Below the pieces are notes generated by a model, which saw nothing but the letters and a program-made list of their open reading frames with translations, searched no databases and was not told the DNA's origin. The position numbers and the translations under genes were made by a program. Shown here piece by piece: positions 1 to 8,390 of a stretch of DNA of 64,000 nt; positions within the stretch are counted from its first letter, which is position 1; every line of letters begins with the position of its first letter. Source of the stretch: Candidatus Flexicrinis proximus (lineage in GTDB: Bacteria; Chloroflexota; Anaerolineae; Aggregatilineales; Phototrophicaceae); the NCBI GenBank assembly GCA_016712885.1, contig JADJQF010000003.1, positions 62,001 to 126,000 on the forward strand. The letters run 5' to 3'.

Positions 1-228
1 GCTTTCGCGGGCATCCGCTACCCGTTCCAGTTCGATGTCAATTGCATCGACCTTCGCGTTATAGCGCTGGATGAAGGTCGTCGAGTACATGCCGACGCCG
101 CAGCCATCCACCAGGATGCGCGAATCGGCCAGCTGAGTCCATTTGGCGACCATCTGCAGCCGCCGCTCCTGACCTGCGCGCCAGACATAACTCGGTTCAC
201 CGCGCTGGGCGGCTAATTCTGAAGGCAT
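1..228 (-). CDS. SAM-dependent methyltransferase, N-terminal part (cut by window edge)
   Basis: Only the first 76 codons are present; the gene continues past the left edge. From the ATG at 228 the frame is open to base 1. Residues 40-52 read VDGCGVGMYSTTF, which matches the glycine-rich motif I that binds S-adenosylmethionine in class I methyltransferases, and DIELERV at about 64-70 carries the acidic residue that usually contacts the ribose. The substrate cannot be told from this fragment. It lies on the same strand as the gene ending at 367 but has its own good promoter at 342-370, so it is probably transcribed separately. Confidence 0.75.
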   Translation of the reverse strand, partial: MPSELAAQRGEPSYVWRAGQERRLQMVAKWTQLADSRILVDGCGVGMYSTTFIQRYNAKVDAIDIELERVADARES

Positions 229-341
229 CGGAAAGTCCCATCACACCCGGGCAGCTTTCGCTGCAAAATTCAGGGATGAGCCCCGCGTTCGCGTGTTGGC
301 GCGCGCCACGGGCTGCAAAACCTGCTTAATCTCAGGCCGGC

Positions 342-370
342 ATTGTAGGGGATGTGCGGTAATAGGTCAA
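342..370 (-). promoter_or_regulatory. Sigma-70-type promoter for the methyltransferase
   Basis: On the minus strand TTGACC (365-370) is followed after exactly 17 bases by TACAAT (342-347). The -35 box overlaps the stop codon of the upstream gene. The start codon at 228 leaves a leader of about 105 bases, in which I see no further gene. Confidence 0.55.
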
Positions 371-969
371 CGCGACAGCGAACGCTGCGGGAAGACGTAG
401 CGATGCACGGGCGCGTTGGCGCGAAGCGCAATTCCGTTCGCGCGTTCGAACACCCGGTGGATGTCCTCGATCCGGCGGGTCTGCTCGACACTCGGCTCTC
501 CACTGTAAATCACCAGGGTCACCGAAAGTTCGCCGACTGCCACCACCATCCAGCCATTGGTGATCTCCCTGCGGAACAGCCCCTTAGTCGACGTGATTTT
601 GAGCGACTTAAACTCGCCGTAGAGTGCCTTGGCGGTCTCGGGCTGGACCTTACCGTCAATATAGAGCGGCTGGTCCTCGCCTAGCTTGAGCGTCGCGCAC
701 AGTTTGACCTCCGGGCGGAATTCCTCTTTAAGGAACTCGGTCACACCGGGGGCCGCCGCCTTCTTCCAGGCATCGCTGTCCGGGTTCTTTTCGATCAGCT
801 TCTGCACGACTTCCATCTGCTGCGCGTAATGATGGTAAACCGCGTTGAACTGGTCCTTGTTGATTTTCCCCTCGGCAAAGTCCCCCGCCAGGCTTTCCAT
901 CTTCTGGCGGATATGGTCTAATGTCTGCTGAGGATCGTGCTGCGGCTTTGGTTTAGGCGCGTCGCTCAT
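367..969 (-). CDS. Conserved-looking protein of unknown function, 200 aa
   Basis: I do not recognise the family. The first 90 residues are charged and helical, with a probable coiled coil at about 15-60. The rest looks like an alpha/beta domain with a strand-rich middle (ITNGWMVVAVGELSVTLVIY at about 136-155) followed by a helix. That pattern faintly recalls roadblock/longin-type folds, but this is only an impression. There is no signal peptide or membrane segment, so it is probably cytoplasmic. It is divergent from the alginate-lyase-like gene at 1056, and the 86-base spacer between them contains a perfect inverted repeat at 1012-1026. Confidence 0.6.
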   Translation of the reverse strand: MSDAPKPKPQHDPQQTLDHIRQKMESLAGDFAEGKINKDQFNAVYHHYAQQMEVVQKLIEKNPDSDAWKKAAAPGVTEFLKEEFRPEVKLCATLKLGEDQPLYIDGKVQPETAKALYGEFKSLKITSTKGLFRREITNGWMVVAVGELSVTLVIYSGEPSVEQTRRIEDIHRVFERANGIALRANAPVHRYVFPQRSLSR

Positions 970-1011
970 AATAACCGTTTTGTTTCGTCGTTTGTGTCAA
1001 ATCAGATGCGG

Positions 1012-1026
1012 ACAGTGTAACACTGT
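1012..1026. promoter_or_regulatory. Perfect 15-bp inverted repeat, possible operator
   Basis: ACAGTGTAACACTGT has two 7-base arms around one central A. It lies in the short spacer between two divergent genes starting at 969 (minus) and 1056 (plus), where a repressor could control both. Repeats with an odd centre are common for dimeric helix-turn-helix regulators. No regulator gene adjoins it. Confidence 0.45.
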
Positions 1027-1055
1027 TTCACGGAAATTGTAACGAAATCCGAGCT

Positions 1056-2054
1056 ATGAAATCTGCTGGCCTCGTTTTTACCCACGAACATATGGAATTG
1101 GCCCGGCACTACCGTGACCAACCCCCTTTTGCGGCCGCTTGGACAGCGTTTGAAAACTTAGCTGAAAACGAATCAATTCGCAACGATTCTCTTATGATTT
1201 CTGCGTACCGGGCGATTCGCGCCCGGCTGTTCAATTCCTCGGACTCCGCAGAGCAGGCCATTGCGGGGCTGATTGCGCTGCCGACGTCCGTTGAAGCTGG
1301 CAGTCCGACAGACGCAGCGCGGCGTGTCTTCGGTCACGCCCAGGCGCTCGCCTGCCTGCGTGACTTTGCATCACCAGTCCAGTGGTTGACCATATGTGAA
1401 GGTTGGGTGCCCGGTTGGGAAGAGGCTCAAGCGCAGCTTTCCAGCATTCCTCACGAACGCGCGTGGTCGACGCTGCTGACCTTGTGCCGCGGCGTGCTTC
1501 TTGAGGATCAAACCCTGCTCGACTCTGGAGCCGAGACATTTCGCGGCCTCGTCAGCATGATCCACGCGCACGGCTTCATCACAGGGGTCGTCGAAGGCAA
1601 GGATGGCGGAAGCCTCACCCGTTCGCTTCAGCTCGTGCAGGCACTGATACTCGCTGCCGAAGTGGGCGCGCACGCGGGGCTCGATCTGTGGGGCTATGAA
1701 CAGCGCGGTGTGAGTGTTTTGACGGCGGCACTCTACCCGTTGTACTACTATTTCTATCCGGAGAGCTGGCCGTGGGAGGCTGCGGTTGATCCGCGCAAGC
1801 TGACACGCCGCGCCCAGCGCGCGCTCGCTGCACAAGTGCCGGACGATCAGGTGCTCGAAGCGAACCGAGCGCTCTACGCGCGCTACGGGTCGTTCCTGGA
1901 ACTGATAAACCGCCGGACAGGGAGGCCGGTTCAGGCGGTGACACTGGTTTTGGATGAACTTCGTCCAATTGTCGATCTCTTCGGCGGCGGGCCTGTCACG
2001 CTGACCCATGCTGCGCCGCCCCTGCCGAAGCGTAAAGGGTTGTTTGGGAGGTAA
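1056..2054 (+). CDS. Alginate-lyase-like protein (PF05426-type helical fold)
   Basis: A 332-residue soluble protein. Residues about 183-230 contain DGGSLTRSLQLVQALILAAE, then GLDLWGY, then a tyrosine-rich stretch ending PESWPWE. This resembles the part of the alginate lyase family reading DG..x..R..x..YalF.l.al...AE, then GvDLw, then PWP. The family folds as an alpha/alpha toroid and cleaves uronate polymers by beta-elimination. I see no signal peptide, and I cannot find the family's Asn-His catalytic pair with confidence, so it may be a non-secreted or non-catalytic relative. The start is uncertain: ATG at 1092 is an alternative. The stop is only 4 bases before the flavoprotein gene at 2059, so the two are probably co-transcribed. 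Confidence 0.5.
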   Translation: MKSAGLVFTHEHMELARHYRDQPPFAAAWTAFENLAENESIRNDSLMISAYRAIRARLFNSSDSAEQAIAGLIALPTSVEAGSPTDAARRVFGHAQALACLRDFASPVQWLTICEGWVPGWEEAQAQLSSIPHERAWSTLLTLCRGVLLEDQTLLDSGAETFRGLVSMIHAHGFITGVVEGKDGGSLTRSLQLVQALILAAEVGAHAGLDLWGYEQRGVSVLTAALYPLYYYFYPESWPWEAAVDPRKLTRRAQRALAAQVPDDQVLEANRALYARYGSFLELINRRTGRPVQAVTLVLDELRPIVDLFGGGPVTLTHAAPPLPKRKGLFGR

Positions 2055-2058
2055 CGTC

Positions 2059-3456
2059 ATGATTGACGAAGTAATTGGTTTTTCGGTCTTGACCGAGCTG
2101 CATTTAGCCGCGCTGCGCGAACTAGCCGGTGCCGCGAATGTCACGACCGCGCAGGCCGACCTCGACCTGCATAACCGCGACCAGTCGCGCCATCCCGACG
2201 GAAACGCGCGGGCGGTGATCTTTGCCACCAGTGCCGAGCAAGTGAGCGCGGTGCTGCGCTATTGCCATGAACAGCGCATCCCAGTTACCCCGTGGGGGGT
2301 AGGGACTTCGCTCGAAGGCAACCCGCTGGCCCGTTATGGCGGAATTTCCCTGAGTTTCGAGCGGATGACGCGAGTGCTCGAAGTCCACGCCGACGACTTT
2401 CAAGTGACGGTTGAGCCGGGCATCGGCCATAAAGACCTGAATGCCCAACTTGCCCGATACGGGTTGTTTTTCCCGCCAGACCCAGGCGCCAACGCGACGA
2501 TCGGCGGCATGCTGGCAAACAACGCCGCCGGTATCCGCACGGTCAAGTACGGAGCGACCAAGGATAACGTGCTGAAGATGCAGGTAGTCCTCGCTGATGG
2601 GCGCATCATCACCGTCGGTTCCCGGTCGATCAAACAGGCATCGGGCTATGACCTGCTGCACCTGTTTGTCGGGAGTGAAGGAACGCTCGGCGTCATTACG
2701 CAGGCCACGCTGAAACTCGTCCCCGTTCCCAGCCTGATGAGCGCGGTCGTGGCCTCATTTCCGTCGGTCAGCGCGGCAATTGAAGCGGTCGTGGCCATTC
2801 GCGGCAGCGGCCTTGACCCGGCGGCGCTCGAATTCATTGACCCTAAACAGTCGGCCCTGCTGCGTGACCACGCCGGAGTCGATCTGGAGGAATGTCCAAC
2901 GCTGTTTATGGAATTCCATGCCGTTCTTCCGGAGGCGCTGGAGTATGGCCTCGTACAGGTGCGTGAGATTTGCGAGGAGCTTGGCGCCACGCGCGTTAAG
3001 GCCACTACAGACAATGCCGAACGTACCAAACTGTGGACGGCCCGGCATCACGCCTATGAACTCCTGACCCGCATCCATGCCGGTCAGAAGATCTATATTG
3101 ACGACGTGGCCGTACCGATCAGCCAGTATCCCGCGCTGATCGCTTTCGCCGAAAAGGCCATTGATGAAGCCGGAATCCATGCCTACATGAAGGGGCATGC
3201 CGGAGACGGCAATATCCACTGTGAATTTCCGTATTCGACCGAAGCCGAGTTTGCGGTTATCAGCCGGATCAATAACCGGATCGTCCAGAAGGCGATCGCA
3301 TTAGGGGGAACCGCGACCGGCGAACATGGCGTGGGTATGGGGAAAACGCAGTTTATGGATGAGGAACATGGGGCATCGCTCGACGTGATGCGCGCGATCA
3401 AGGCGACGCTCGACCCTCACGGAATCCTCAACCCGGGAAAAATCTTTCCGCAGTAG
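2059..3456 (+). CDS. FAD-linked oxidase, glycolate oxidase GlcD / D-lactate dehydrogenase family
   Basis: A 465-residue flavoprotein that probably oxidises a 2-hydroxyacid such as glycolate or D-lactate to the oxoacid. The PCMH-type FAD-binding half is clear: PWGVGTSLEGN, PDPGANATIGGMLANNAAG, YGATKDNV and GSEGTLGVIT appear in the usual order. The C-terminal substrate domain has HAGDGNIH and GEHGVGMGK, typical of the GlcD/DLD family. ATG at 2059 was chosen over the in-frame ATG at 2008 because GGGAGG lies at the right distance before it and the upstream gene ends at 2054. The electron acceptor is not evident; no GlcE or GlcF partner is adjacent. Confidence 0.9.
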   Translation: MIDEVIGFSVLTELHLAALRELAGAANVTTAQADLDLHNRDQSRHPDGNARAVIFATSAEQVSAVLRYCHEQRIPVTPWGVGTSLEGNPLARYGGISLSFERMTRVLEVHADDFQVTVEPGIGHKDLNAQLARYGLFFPPDPGANATIGGMLANNAAGIRTVKYGATKDNVLKMQVVLADGRIITVGSRSIKQASGYDLLHLFVGSEGTLGVITQATLKLVPVPSLMSAVVASFPSVSAAIEAVVAIRGSGLDPAALEFIDPKQSALLRDHAGVDLEECPTLFMEFHAVLPEALEYGLVQVREICEELGATRVKATTDNAERTKLWTARHHAYELLTRIHAGQKIYIDDVAVPISQYPALIAFAEKAIDEAGIHAYMKGHAGDGNIHCEFPYSTEAEFAVISRINNRIVQKAIALGGTATGEHGVGMGKTQFMDEEHGASLDVMRAIKATLDPHGILNPGKIFPQ

Positions 3457-3457
3457 C

Positions 3458-3524
3458 TGTTTGCACAAGAAATACACCGCCGGCGGCTGGGAGTTACTTT
3501 TGCCCGGCTGCCGGCCGGCAAACA
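3458..3524. terminator. Long imperfect hairpin between convergent genes
   Basis: TGTTTGC (3458-3464) pairs with GCAAACA (3518-3524), and inside it GCCGGCGGC (3479-3487) pairs with GCTGCCGGC (3507-3515) with one G-T pair. It sits between the stop of the flavoprotein gene (3456) and the stop of the acidic-protein gene (3535), where it could end transcription from both sides. There is no strong T-run. Confidence 0.4.
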
Positions 3525-3534
3525 GACTTACCCG

Positions 3535-3843
3535 TTAGAATTCTTCTTCCTCGTAGAACGCATCGTCGGAATCATCCTCGTCCTCTTCTTCGTCGTCACC
3601 GTAGAGGTCGAGTTCTTCGTCCTCGTCGTCAACCTCGTCGTAACCCTCTTCGTCCGGGTCTTCGTCGATGTTGAAGATCAGATCGAGGTTGATGAGATTG
3701 TCATCGTCGTCCTCGTCTTCGTCGAGATCGTCTTCGAGTTCGTCGTCCAGGGCCAAATCTTCGTCCGCTTCCTCGAGTTCGTCGGGCAGTTCATCGTCCA
3801 ACATCACCGGCAGGGCGGCCTTCCGCAGCAGTTCGTCTAGCAT
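3535..3843 (-). CDS. Hyper-acidic small protein, 102 aa
   Basis: By my count 57 of 102 residues are Asp or Glu and only two (Arg7, Lys8) are basic. It begins with a short amphipathic segment (MLDELLRKAALPVML); a central non-acidic patch NLINLDLIFNI (about 49-59) separates two acidic blocks. I do not recognise a family. The acidic tail of RNA polymerase delta subunit, nucleic-acid mimics and cation-binding proteins are comparable in composition only. GGGGAAAACT before the ATG is a plausible ribosome site. It follows pdxT on the same strand after a 59-base gap and may be co-transcribed. The opposite strand has an open frame rich in Ser that I regard as its shadow. Confidence 0.65.
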   Translation of the reverse strand: MLDELLRKAALPVMLDDELPDELEEADEDLALDDELEDDLDEDEDDDDNLINLDLIFNIDEDPDEEGYDEVDDEDEELDLYGDDEEEDEDDSDDAFYEEEEF

Positions 3844-3902
3844 AGTTTTCCCCGTGCTTTAGGCGAGTTCGGGCGATATTGTAGCAAGTACGCGGCGGAT
3901 GT

Positions 3903-4472
3903 CTAGTGCGCTACTAGACTCAAAAATAACGCATGAACGCGTGTGTCACCAGTCAATTCCGGATGAAAGGCGGTCGCCAGCAGATGACCCTGCCGTGCTG
4001 CGATGATCCGACCGTCATCTAGAGTACCGAGAACTTCGACATCTTTGCCAGCTGCGGTTGCGATTGGAGCGCGGATAAACACAGTATGGAATGGGCCGCC
4101 TTCAATGCCCTTGATATTCATATCTGCTTCGAAACTGTCGATCTGCCGGCCAAACGCATTGCGATTGACGGAGATATCCATGATGCCCAGAATCGGCTGG
4201 CGGTCATGACCAATATCCTTCGCCAGGAAGATCATCCCGGCGCACGTGCCCCAGGTTGGCTTGGTTGCAGCGAACTGGCGCAGCGGTTCGATCAGACCAA
4301 ACTCGACCGCCAACTTCCCGATCGTGGTGCTTTCGCCGCCAGGCAGAATCAGCGCATCCAGGCCCTGCAGGTGTTCAGGCAGGCGGACTTCGACCGGCTC
4401 GGCACCCAGTTTTCGCAGCATCTTTTCATGTTCGATAAAGGCGCCCTGAAGCGCGAGTACCCCAACCTTCAT
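3903..4472 (-). CDS. pdxT: Pyridoxal 5'-phosphate synthase glutaminase subunit PdxT
   Basis: Class I glutamine amidotransferase that releases ammonia from glutamine for PLP synthesis by the PdxS subunit (deoxyxylulose-5-phosphate-independent pathway). The length of 189 residues is normal. Visible features are the oxyanion region GGESTTIGKL (45-54), nucleophile Cys77 in WGTCAGM, and the His170/Glu172 pair in FHPELTGD. The usual partner gene pdxS is not adjacent, so it must lie elsewhere in the genome. It is divergent from the gene at 4645, with a 172-base shared upstream region. Confidence 0.93.
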   Translation of the reverse strand: MKVGVLALQGAFIEHEKMLRKLGAEPVEVRLPEHLQGLDALILPGGESTTIGKLAVEFGLIEPLRQFAATKPTWGTCAGMIFLAKDIGHDRQPILGIMDISVNRNAFGRQIDSFEADMNIKGIEGGPFHTVFIRAPIATAAGKDVEVLGTLDDGRIIAARQGHLLATAFHPELTGDTRVHALFLSLVAH

Positions 4473-4644
4473 TGTGAACCCCGATTGTCAACCGCTGGAA
4501 TACCCCTACTGTAAGGGAAGGCCTTCCGGTGTTCAAGTGGTCTTTAGGTCCATCGGGTCGCCGCGTAACCGTTGGCAAACCCCTTCTTTGTGAGTAGACT
4601 TAGCCCGTAATGTCGAACTCAAGTTCGCCGGGGAGTATCGTGAT

Positions 4645-5667
4645 ATGACGACCATTTGGAATATGCCGCGGATTGAGCTAACGGACCTCTCGCGGATCCG
4701 CGAACAGCGTCCCGCCGCGCTTTTGACCGGCAAACGGTCGTGGCAAGCAGTCAATACCATGGTGAAACTGCCGGTCGTCGTCCAGGCCGAGCCGGAAAAC
4801 GCCGAGAAGAGCTATCTCGACTCGCTTGCTGACGGATTGCCGAAGCAAGTCCAGTCGATTTATGCGGTGGGCGGCGGTTTGGTGGCGGATGCCGCAAAGT
4901 ACATCGGTTCGCGCCGCAAACTGCCGGTGGTCCTGATCCCGACCGCGCTGAGCGTGGACGGCTTTTTCACCCCGATCGTCTCGCTGCGTGCCGATGGGGT
5001 CGGCACCTACGCAGAGACTGGCCCGGCGGAACGGGTGTTGATCGACTGGGATGTCGTCAGCGCCGCCCCGGCTCATATTCGCGGCGCAGGGATCGTCGAA
5101 CTGCTCAGCATCGTAACCGGGCTGCTCGACTGGCGCTATGCCGCCGAAAAGGGCAAGAATCCGCTGGAAGAACGCTTTCAGCCCTGGGCGGCAGCCCTCG
5201 CCGCGGGAATCGCACAGCAGGCCTTCCGCATCGCTAAAGGCGTCGGCGAAGGGCAGGTACAGTCTTTGCGTGAGCTGCTCGATCTGATCTGCATGGAAGT
5301 GCGCCTGACCACTCAGATCGGCCACACGCGTCCGCAGGAAGGCAGCGAACAGTTCTTTGCGCATGCGCTGCAGCCTCGAATCACCCTGCGCGGCAAGAAA
5401 CCGTATGCCGAATTGCTCGGGCCGGGAATCCTGTTGGCGATGGCGCTGCACAATCAGGAGATCAAGCCGATCAAGGATACGATGCTGGCGGCAGGTGTTC
5501 GATTGAACACCATCGATCCGCAGGACATCACCGATACGCTTACCGCGCTGCCTGCGTTCGTCAAGGATAATAAGCTGCCGTTCAGCATCCTCAATGATGT
5601 GACAATCAGCGCTGACAAAGCGCGCGAACTGCTGACCGTCACCGGTCTCCAGCAAAGCGAAGTCTAG
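4645..5667 (+). CDS. Glycerol-1-phosphate dehydrogenase-like protein (AraM/EgsA type) with altered metal site
   Basis: A 340-residue member of the iron-containing alcohol dehydrogenase/dehydroquinate-synthase superfamily. The dinucleotide motif AVGGGLVADAAKYIG (74-88) and PTALSVDGFF (99-108) match the G1PDH signatures GGG..x..D.AK and PT..S.DG. Real G1PDHs bind Zn/Ni through one Asp and two His (GFGD, SEH..xSH, LHG). Aligning from memory with B. subtilis AraM, these positions here are Glu152 (GIVE), Gln236 (GSEQFFAH) and Glu256 (YAELL). So it may have a different metal, a different reaction, or no catalysis. A strong terminator follows at 5689. G1PDH makes sn-glycerol-1-phosphate in archaeal lipid synthesis; I do not infer that role here. 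Confidence 0.65.
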   Translation: MTTIWNMPRIELTDLSRIREQRPAALLTGKRSWQAVNTMVKLPVVVQAEPENAEKSYLDSLADGLPKQVQSIYAVGGGLVADAAKYIGSRRKLPVVLIPTALSVDGFFTPIVSLRADGVGTYAETGPAERVLIDWDVVSAAPAHIRGAGIVELLSIVTGLLDWRYAAEKGKNPLEERFQPWAAALAAGIAQQAFRIAKGVGEGQVQSLRELLDLICMEVRLTTQIGHTRPQEGSEQFFAHALQPRITLRGKKPYAELLGPGILLAMALHNQEIKPIKDTMLAAGVRLNTIDPQDITDTLTALPAFVKDNKLPFSILNDVTISADKARELLTVTGLQQSEV

Positions 5668-5688
5668 AAGCTCAATACGTGTGTGGCG

Positions 5689-5713
5689 GGGCGCGGTTTT
5701 CCGCGCCCTTTTT
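5689..5713 (+). terminator. Intrinsic terminator after the G1PDH-like gene
   Basis: GGGCGCGG (5689-5696), loop TTTT, CCGCGCCC (5701-5708), then TTTTT. It is a compact, strong hairpin. The next gene starts only 20 bases later at 5733, which leaves almost no room for a promoter between them. Confidence 0.85.
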
Positions 5714-5732
5714 ATGAGTCGGAGAGTTTGTT

Positions 5733-8294
5733 ATGAAAGTACTTCGTTTTATCTTCATCGGTTTGCTCGCCATCCTGGTAATCGTGCTGGTCGGCGGGTT
5801 CGTTCTGTTCAACAAACTGACCAAAGGTCCGCTGCCGCAGCATACCGGAACGCTTCAGGTCGAGGGGCTTACCGCGCCGGTCGAAATTCTGCGCGACGAG
5901 TACGGCGTAGCCCACATCTACGCGTCGACCTCATACGATCTGTTGTTCGCCCAGGGCTATACCCATGCTCAGGATCGCTGGTGGCAGATGGAATTTGCCC
6001 GCGCGGTTGGCGACGGCCGCATCCAGGAGCTGACCGGCGCCAATGACGATGTCATGGGCAACGACGTCTTTATTCGCACCGCAGGCTGGCGTGAAGCCGC
6101 CGAGCGCAGCGTAAGTGAAGCTTATGACCCGGAGACCCTTGCCCGCATGCAGGCGTTTGCCGATGGCGTCAACGCCTATATCAGCGGCAAGAATGGCGGC
6201 GACCTTGCCCTGGAATACTCGCTGCTGGGCGTGACCGGCGTGAATATTCCGATCCGTCCGTGGACGCCTGCCGACAGTGAAGTCTGGCTCAAGGCGATGC
6301 AGTGGAACCTCGGTAACGGCCTGCAGGACCAGGAACGCAGCACGGCACTTGAGACCCTGACTCCGGAGCAGTTGTTTGAGATTGAGCCGGCCTATCCGTT
6401 CGATCTGCATCCGACGATTGTCGAGCCCGAAGACCTTCCAATCAGCGGCGAGACGCTGACGACCTCATCCCTCGGTGCACTTGAACAGCACACTGTGTTG
6501 GACCGCGGCGACATCACCTTTGCGGGCGGCAGCACCGGCGAAATCGCCTATGCCTTCGGGTTTGGTGACGGGCTGGGCAGCAACAACTGGGTGGTAAGCG
6601 GCAGCCACACAGCAACTGGGAAGCCGCTGCTTTCGAATGATCCGCACCTTGGCATACAGATGCCGTCAATCTGGTATGAAGTGGGTCTGCACTGTCAGCC
6701 GGTCAGCGAAGAGTGTCCGTTTGACGTACGTGGATATGCGCTGCCAGCCGTCCCTGGCGTTGTGCTGGGTCACAATGCCCGGATCGCATGGGGGTTCACC
6801 AATATCGACCCGGACGTGATCGACCTGTATGAAATCAAGGTCAACCCCGACAATCCGCTTCAATACGAGTACGACGGCGAAATGCTGGATATGACCGTCC
6901 GTAACGAGGAAATTAAGTTCGGTGACGGCGGCTCAGTGACCATTCAGGTCCGCGAGACGGTTATGGGACCGATCATCACGGATAATGTAACCATCGAGGA
7001 TGGGGTATCGTCGGGCTACGGCGAGACCGCGCTGGCTATGCGCTGGGCAGCGCTTGACCCGACCCAGTTGATGCGCGCGCTGTTCCTGCTGAATACGGCG
7101 CAGAACTGGGAAGACTTCCGCGAAGCGAATGCCTATTTTGCCGCACCAGCCCAGAACGTGATTTATGCCGACGTCGATGGCAACATCGGCTACCAAACGC
7201 CGGGACTCATCCCGATCCGCCCCGCGGCGAACAGCGGTCGAATCATCCAGGATGGATCGACCAGCGCGACTGCCTGGCTCGGTTACATCCCCTACGACCT
7301 GCTGCCGCGAATTCTCAATCCCGAGCGCGGATGGATTCACAGCGCCAACGAGGCCCTCGCACCGCTTGAATACTACGACCAGCTTAAGGCGCAGTTGGCT
7401 GGCGAGTACGGCGAGGACATCAACGTTGTGATCAACGAGTACTGGGACTATGGCTTCCGAGGCGAGCGGATCGTGCAACTGCTTGAAGCGTCTGGCGAAC
7501 ACACTATCGCCTCGATGCAGGCCATCCAGGCTGACAACAAGATTCTGGTCGCAGAGGCGATGGCGCCGTATCTGGCGGCACTCAGCTTTGACGATGCAGC
7601 GTTGACCGAAGCGCGCGACTGGATGCTGAACTGGGATTTCCAGGCAAACCGTGACAGCGGGCCGGCGGCGCTATTCAGCGCGTTGTGGAAGCGGATTCCT
7701 GATGCGGTGTTCAACGACGAATATGGCGAATCGCTGACGGTCGGCGGCGGCAGCAATGCGCAGCTTGCCTTGATTCAGATTCTCGATCAGGAAGACAATC
7801 ACTTCTGGGACGACGAATCAACCGAAGCGGTCGAGACCCGCGACGAACTCCTGAAATCGGTGTTCGCGGCGGCTCATGCGGAACTGGTCGAAACGCTGGG
7901 CGCGGACAAGGCGCAGTGGGAATGGGGCAAACTGCACACCGCCGTGTTCGTCAGCAATCCGCTTGGACAGAGCGGCATCAGCCTGATCGAAGACATCGTC
8001 AACCGGTCAACGCCTGCCGGAGGGTGGGTCGGCGCGGTCAATGCGACCAATTGGTCGACTCAGAGCGATGATTACGAACTGAGCAGCCTGCCGTCAATGC
8101 GGACGGTCTACGACCTGAGCAACCTTGACCAGAGTATGAACCACCACACGACGGGGCAGAGCGGGCATCCGTACAGCGACAACTACGACGACCAGATTCC
8201 CTTCTGGGCGTCAGTGACCTACAAGCTGATGCTGAGCGGCCGTGAAGCGGTTGAAGCCGCAGCGGTCGAGACACTCCGGCTTGAGCCGAAGTAA
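5733..8294 (+). CDS. Penicillin acylase family amidase (Ntn hydrolase precursor)
   Basis: An 853-residue precursor of the family that includes penicillin G acylase and acyl-homoserine-lactone acylases. They hydrolyse amides of side-chain acids after self-cleavage into alpha and beta chains. Residues 8-27 form a hydrophobic N-terminal signal or anchor, so it acts outside the membrane. The alpha-chain start motif RDEYGVAHIYA (about 54-64) and DRWWQME (81-87) are typical. The beta chain begins at Ser283 in GSNNW, the N-terminal nucleophile, followed by the family motif of the PLLSNDPHL type (LLSNDPHLG). The substrate cannot be decided from sequence. GGAGAG before the ATG is the likely ribosome site. 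Confidence 0.88.
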   Translation: MKVLRFIFIGLLAILVIVLVGGFVLFNKLTKGPLPQHTGTLQVEGLTAPVEILRDEYGVAHIYASTSYDLLFAQGYTHAQDRWWQMEFARAVGDGRIQELTGANDDVMGNDVFIRTAGWREAAERSVSEAYDPETLARMQAFADGVNAYISGKNGGDLALEYSLLGVTGVNIPIRPWTPADSEVWLKAMQWNLGNGLQDQERSTALETLTPEQLFEIEPAYPFDLHPTIVEPEDLPISGETLTTSSLGALEQHTVLDRGDITFAGGSTGEIAYAFGFGDGLGSNNWVVSGSHTATGKPLLSNDPHLGIQMPSIWYEVGLHCQPVSEECPFDVRGYALPAVPGVVLGHNARIAWGFTNIDPDVIDLYEIKVNPDNPLQYEYDGEMLDMTVRNEEIKFGDGGSVTIQVRETVMGPIITDNVTIEDGVSSGYGETALAMRWAALDPTQLMRALFLLNTAQNWEDFREANAYFAAPAQNVIYADVDGNIGYQTPGLIPIRPAANSGRIIQDGSTSATAWLGYIPYDLLPRILNPERGWIHSANEALAPLEYYDQLKAQLAGEYGEDINVVINEYWDYGFRGERIVQLLEASGEHTIASMQAIQADNKILVAEAMAPYLAALSFDDAALTEARDWMLNWDFQANRDSGPAALFSALWKRIPDAVFNDEYGESLTVGGGSNAQLALIQILDQEDNHFWDDESTEAVETRDELLKSVFAAAHAELVETLGADKAQWEWGKLHTAVFVSNPLGQSGISLIEDIVNRSTPAGGWVGAVNATNWSTQSDDYELSSLPSMRTVYDLSNLDQSMNHHTTGQSGHPYSDNYDDQIPFWASVTYKLMLSGREAVEAAAVETLRLEPK

Positions 8295-8312
8295 AGTGAA
8301 TCGCTATGAAAA

Positions 8313-8336
8313 GAGGGCGGTTTTATGGCCGCCCTC
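8313..8336. terminator. Hairpin between convergent genes, terminator
   Basis: GAGGGCGG (8313-8320) pairs with CCGCCCTC (8329-8336). Read on the minus strand it is followed by TTTT, so it is a better terminator for the small membrane-protein gene at 8391 than for the acylase, but it probably serves both. Confidence 0.65.
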
Positions 8337-8390
8337 AAGTCACGCACGATGACCTGGGCGCACACTGATGCGCCCTTGTGCATTTCGCCC

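Noticed and set aside
3668..3862. A Ser-rich frame on the plus strand
   Set aside because: Shadow of the GAC/GAA-rich acidic protein gene on the other strand.
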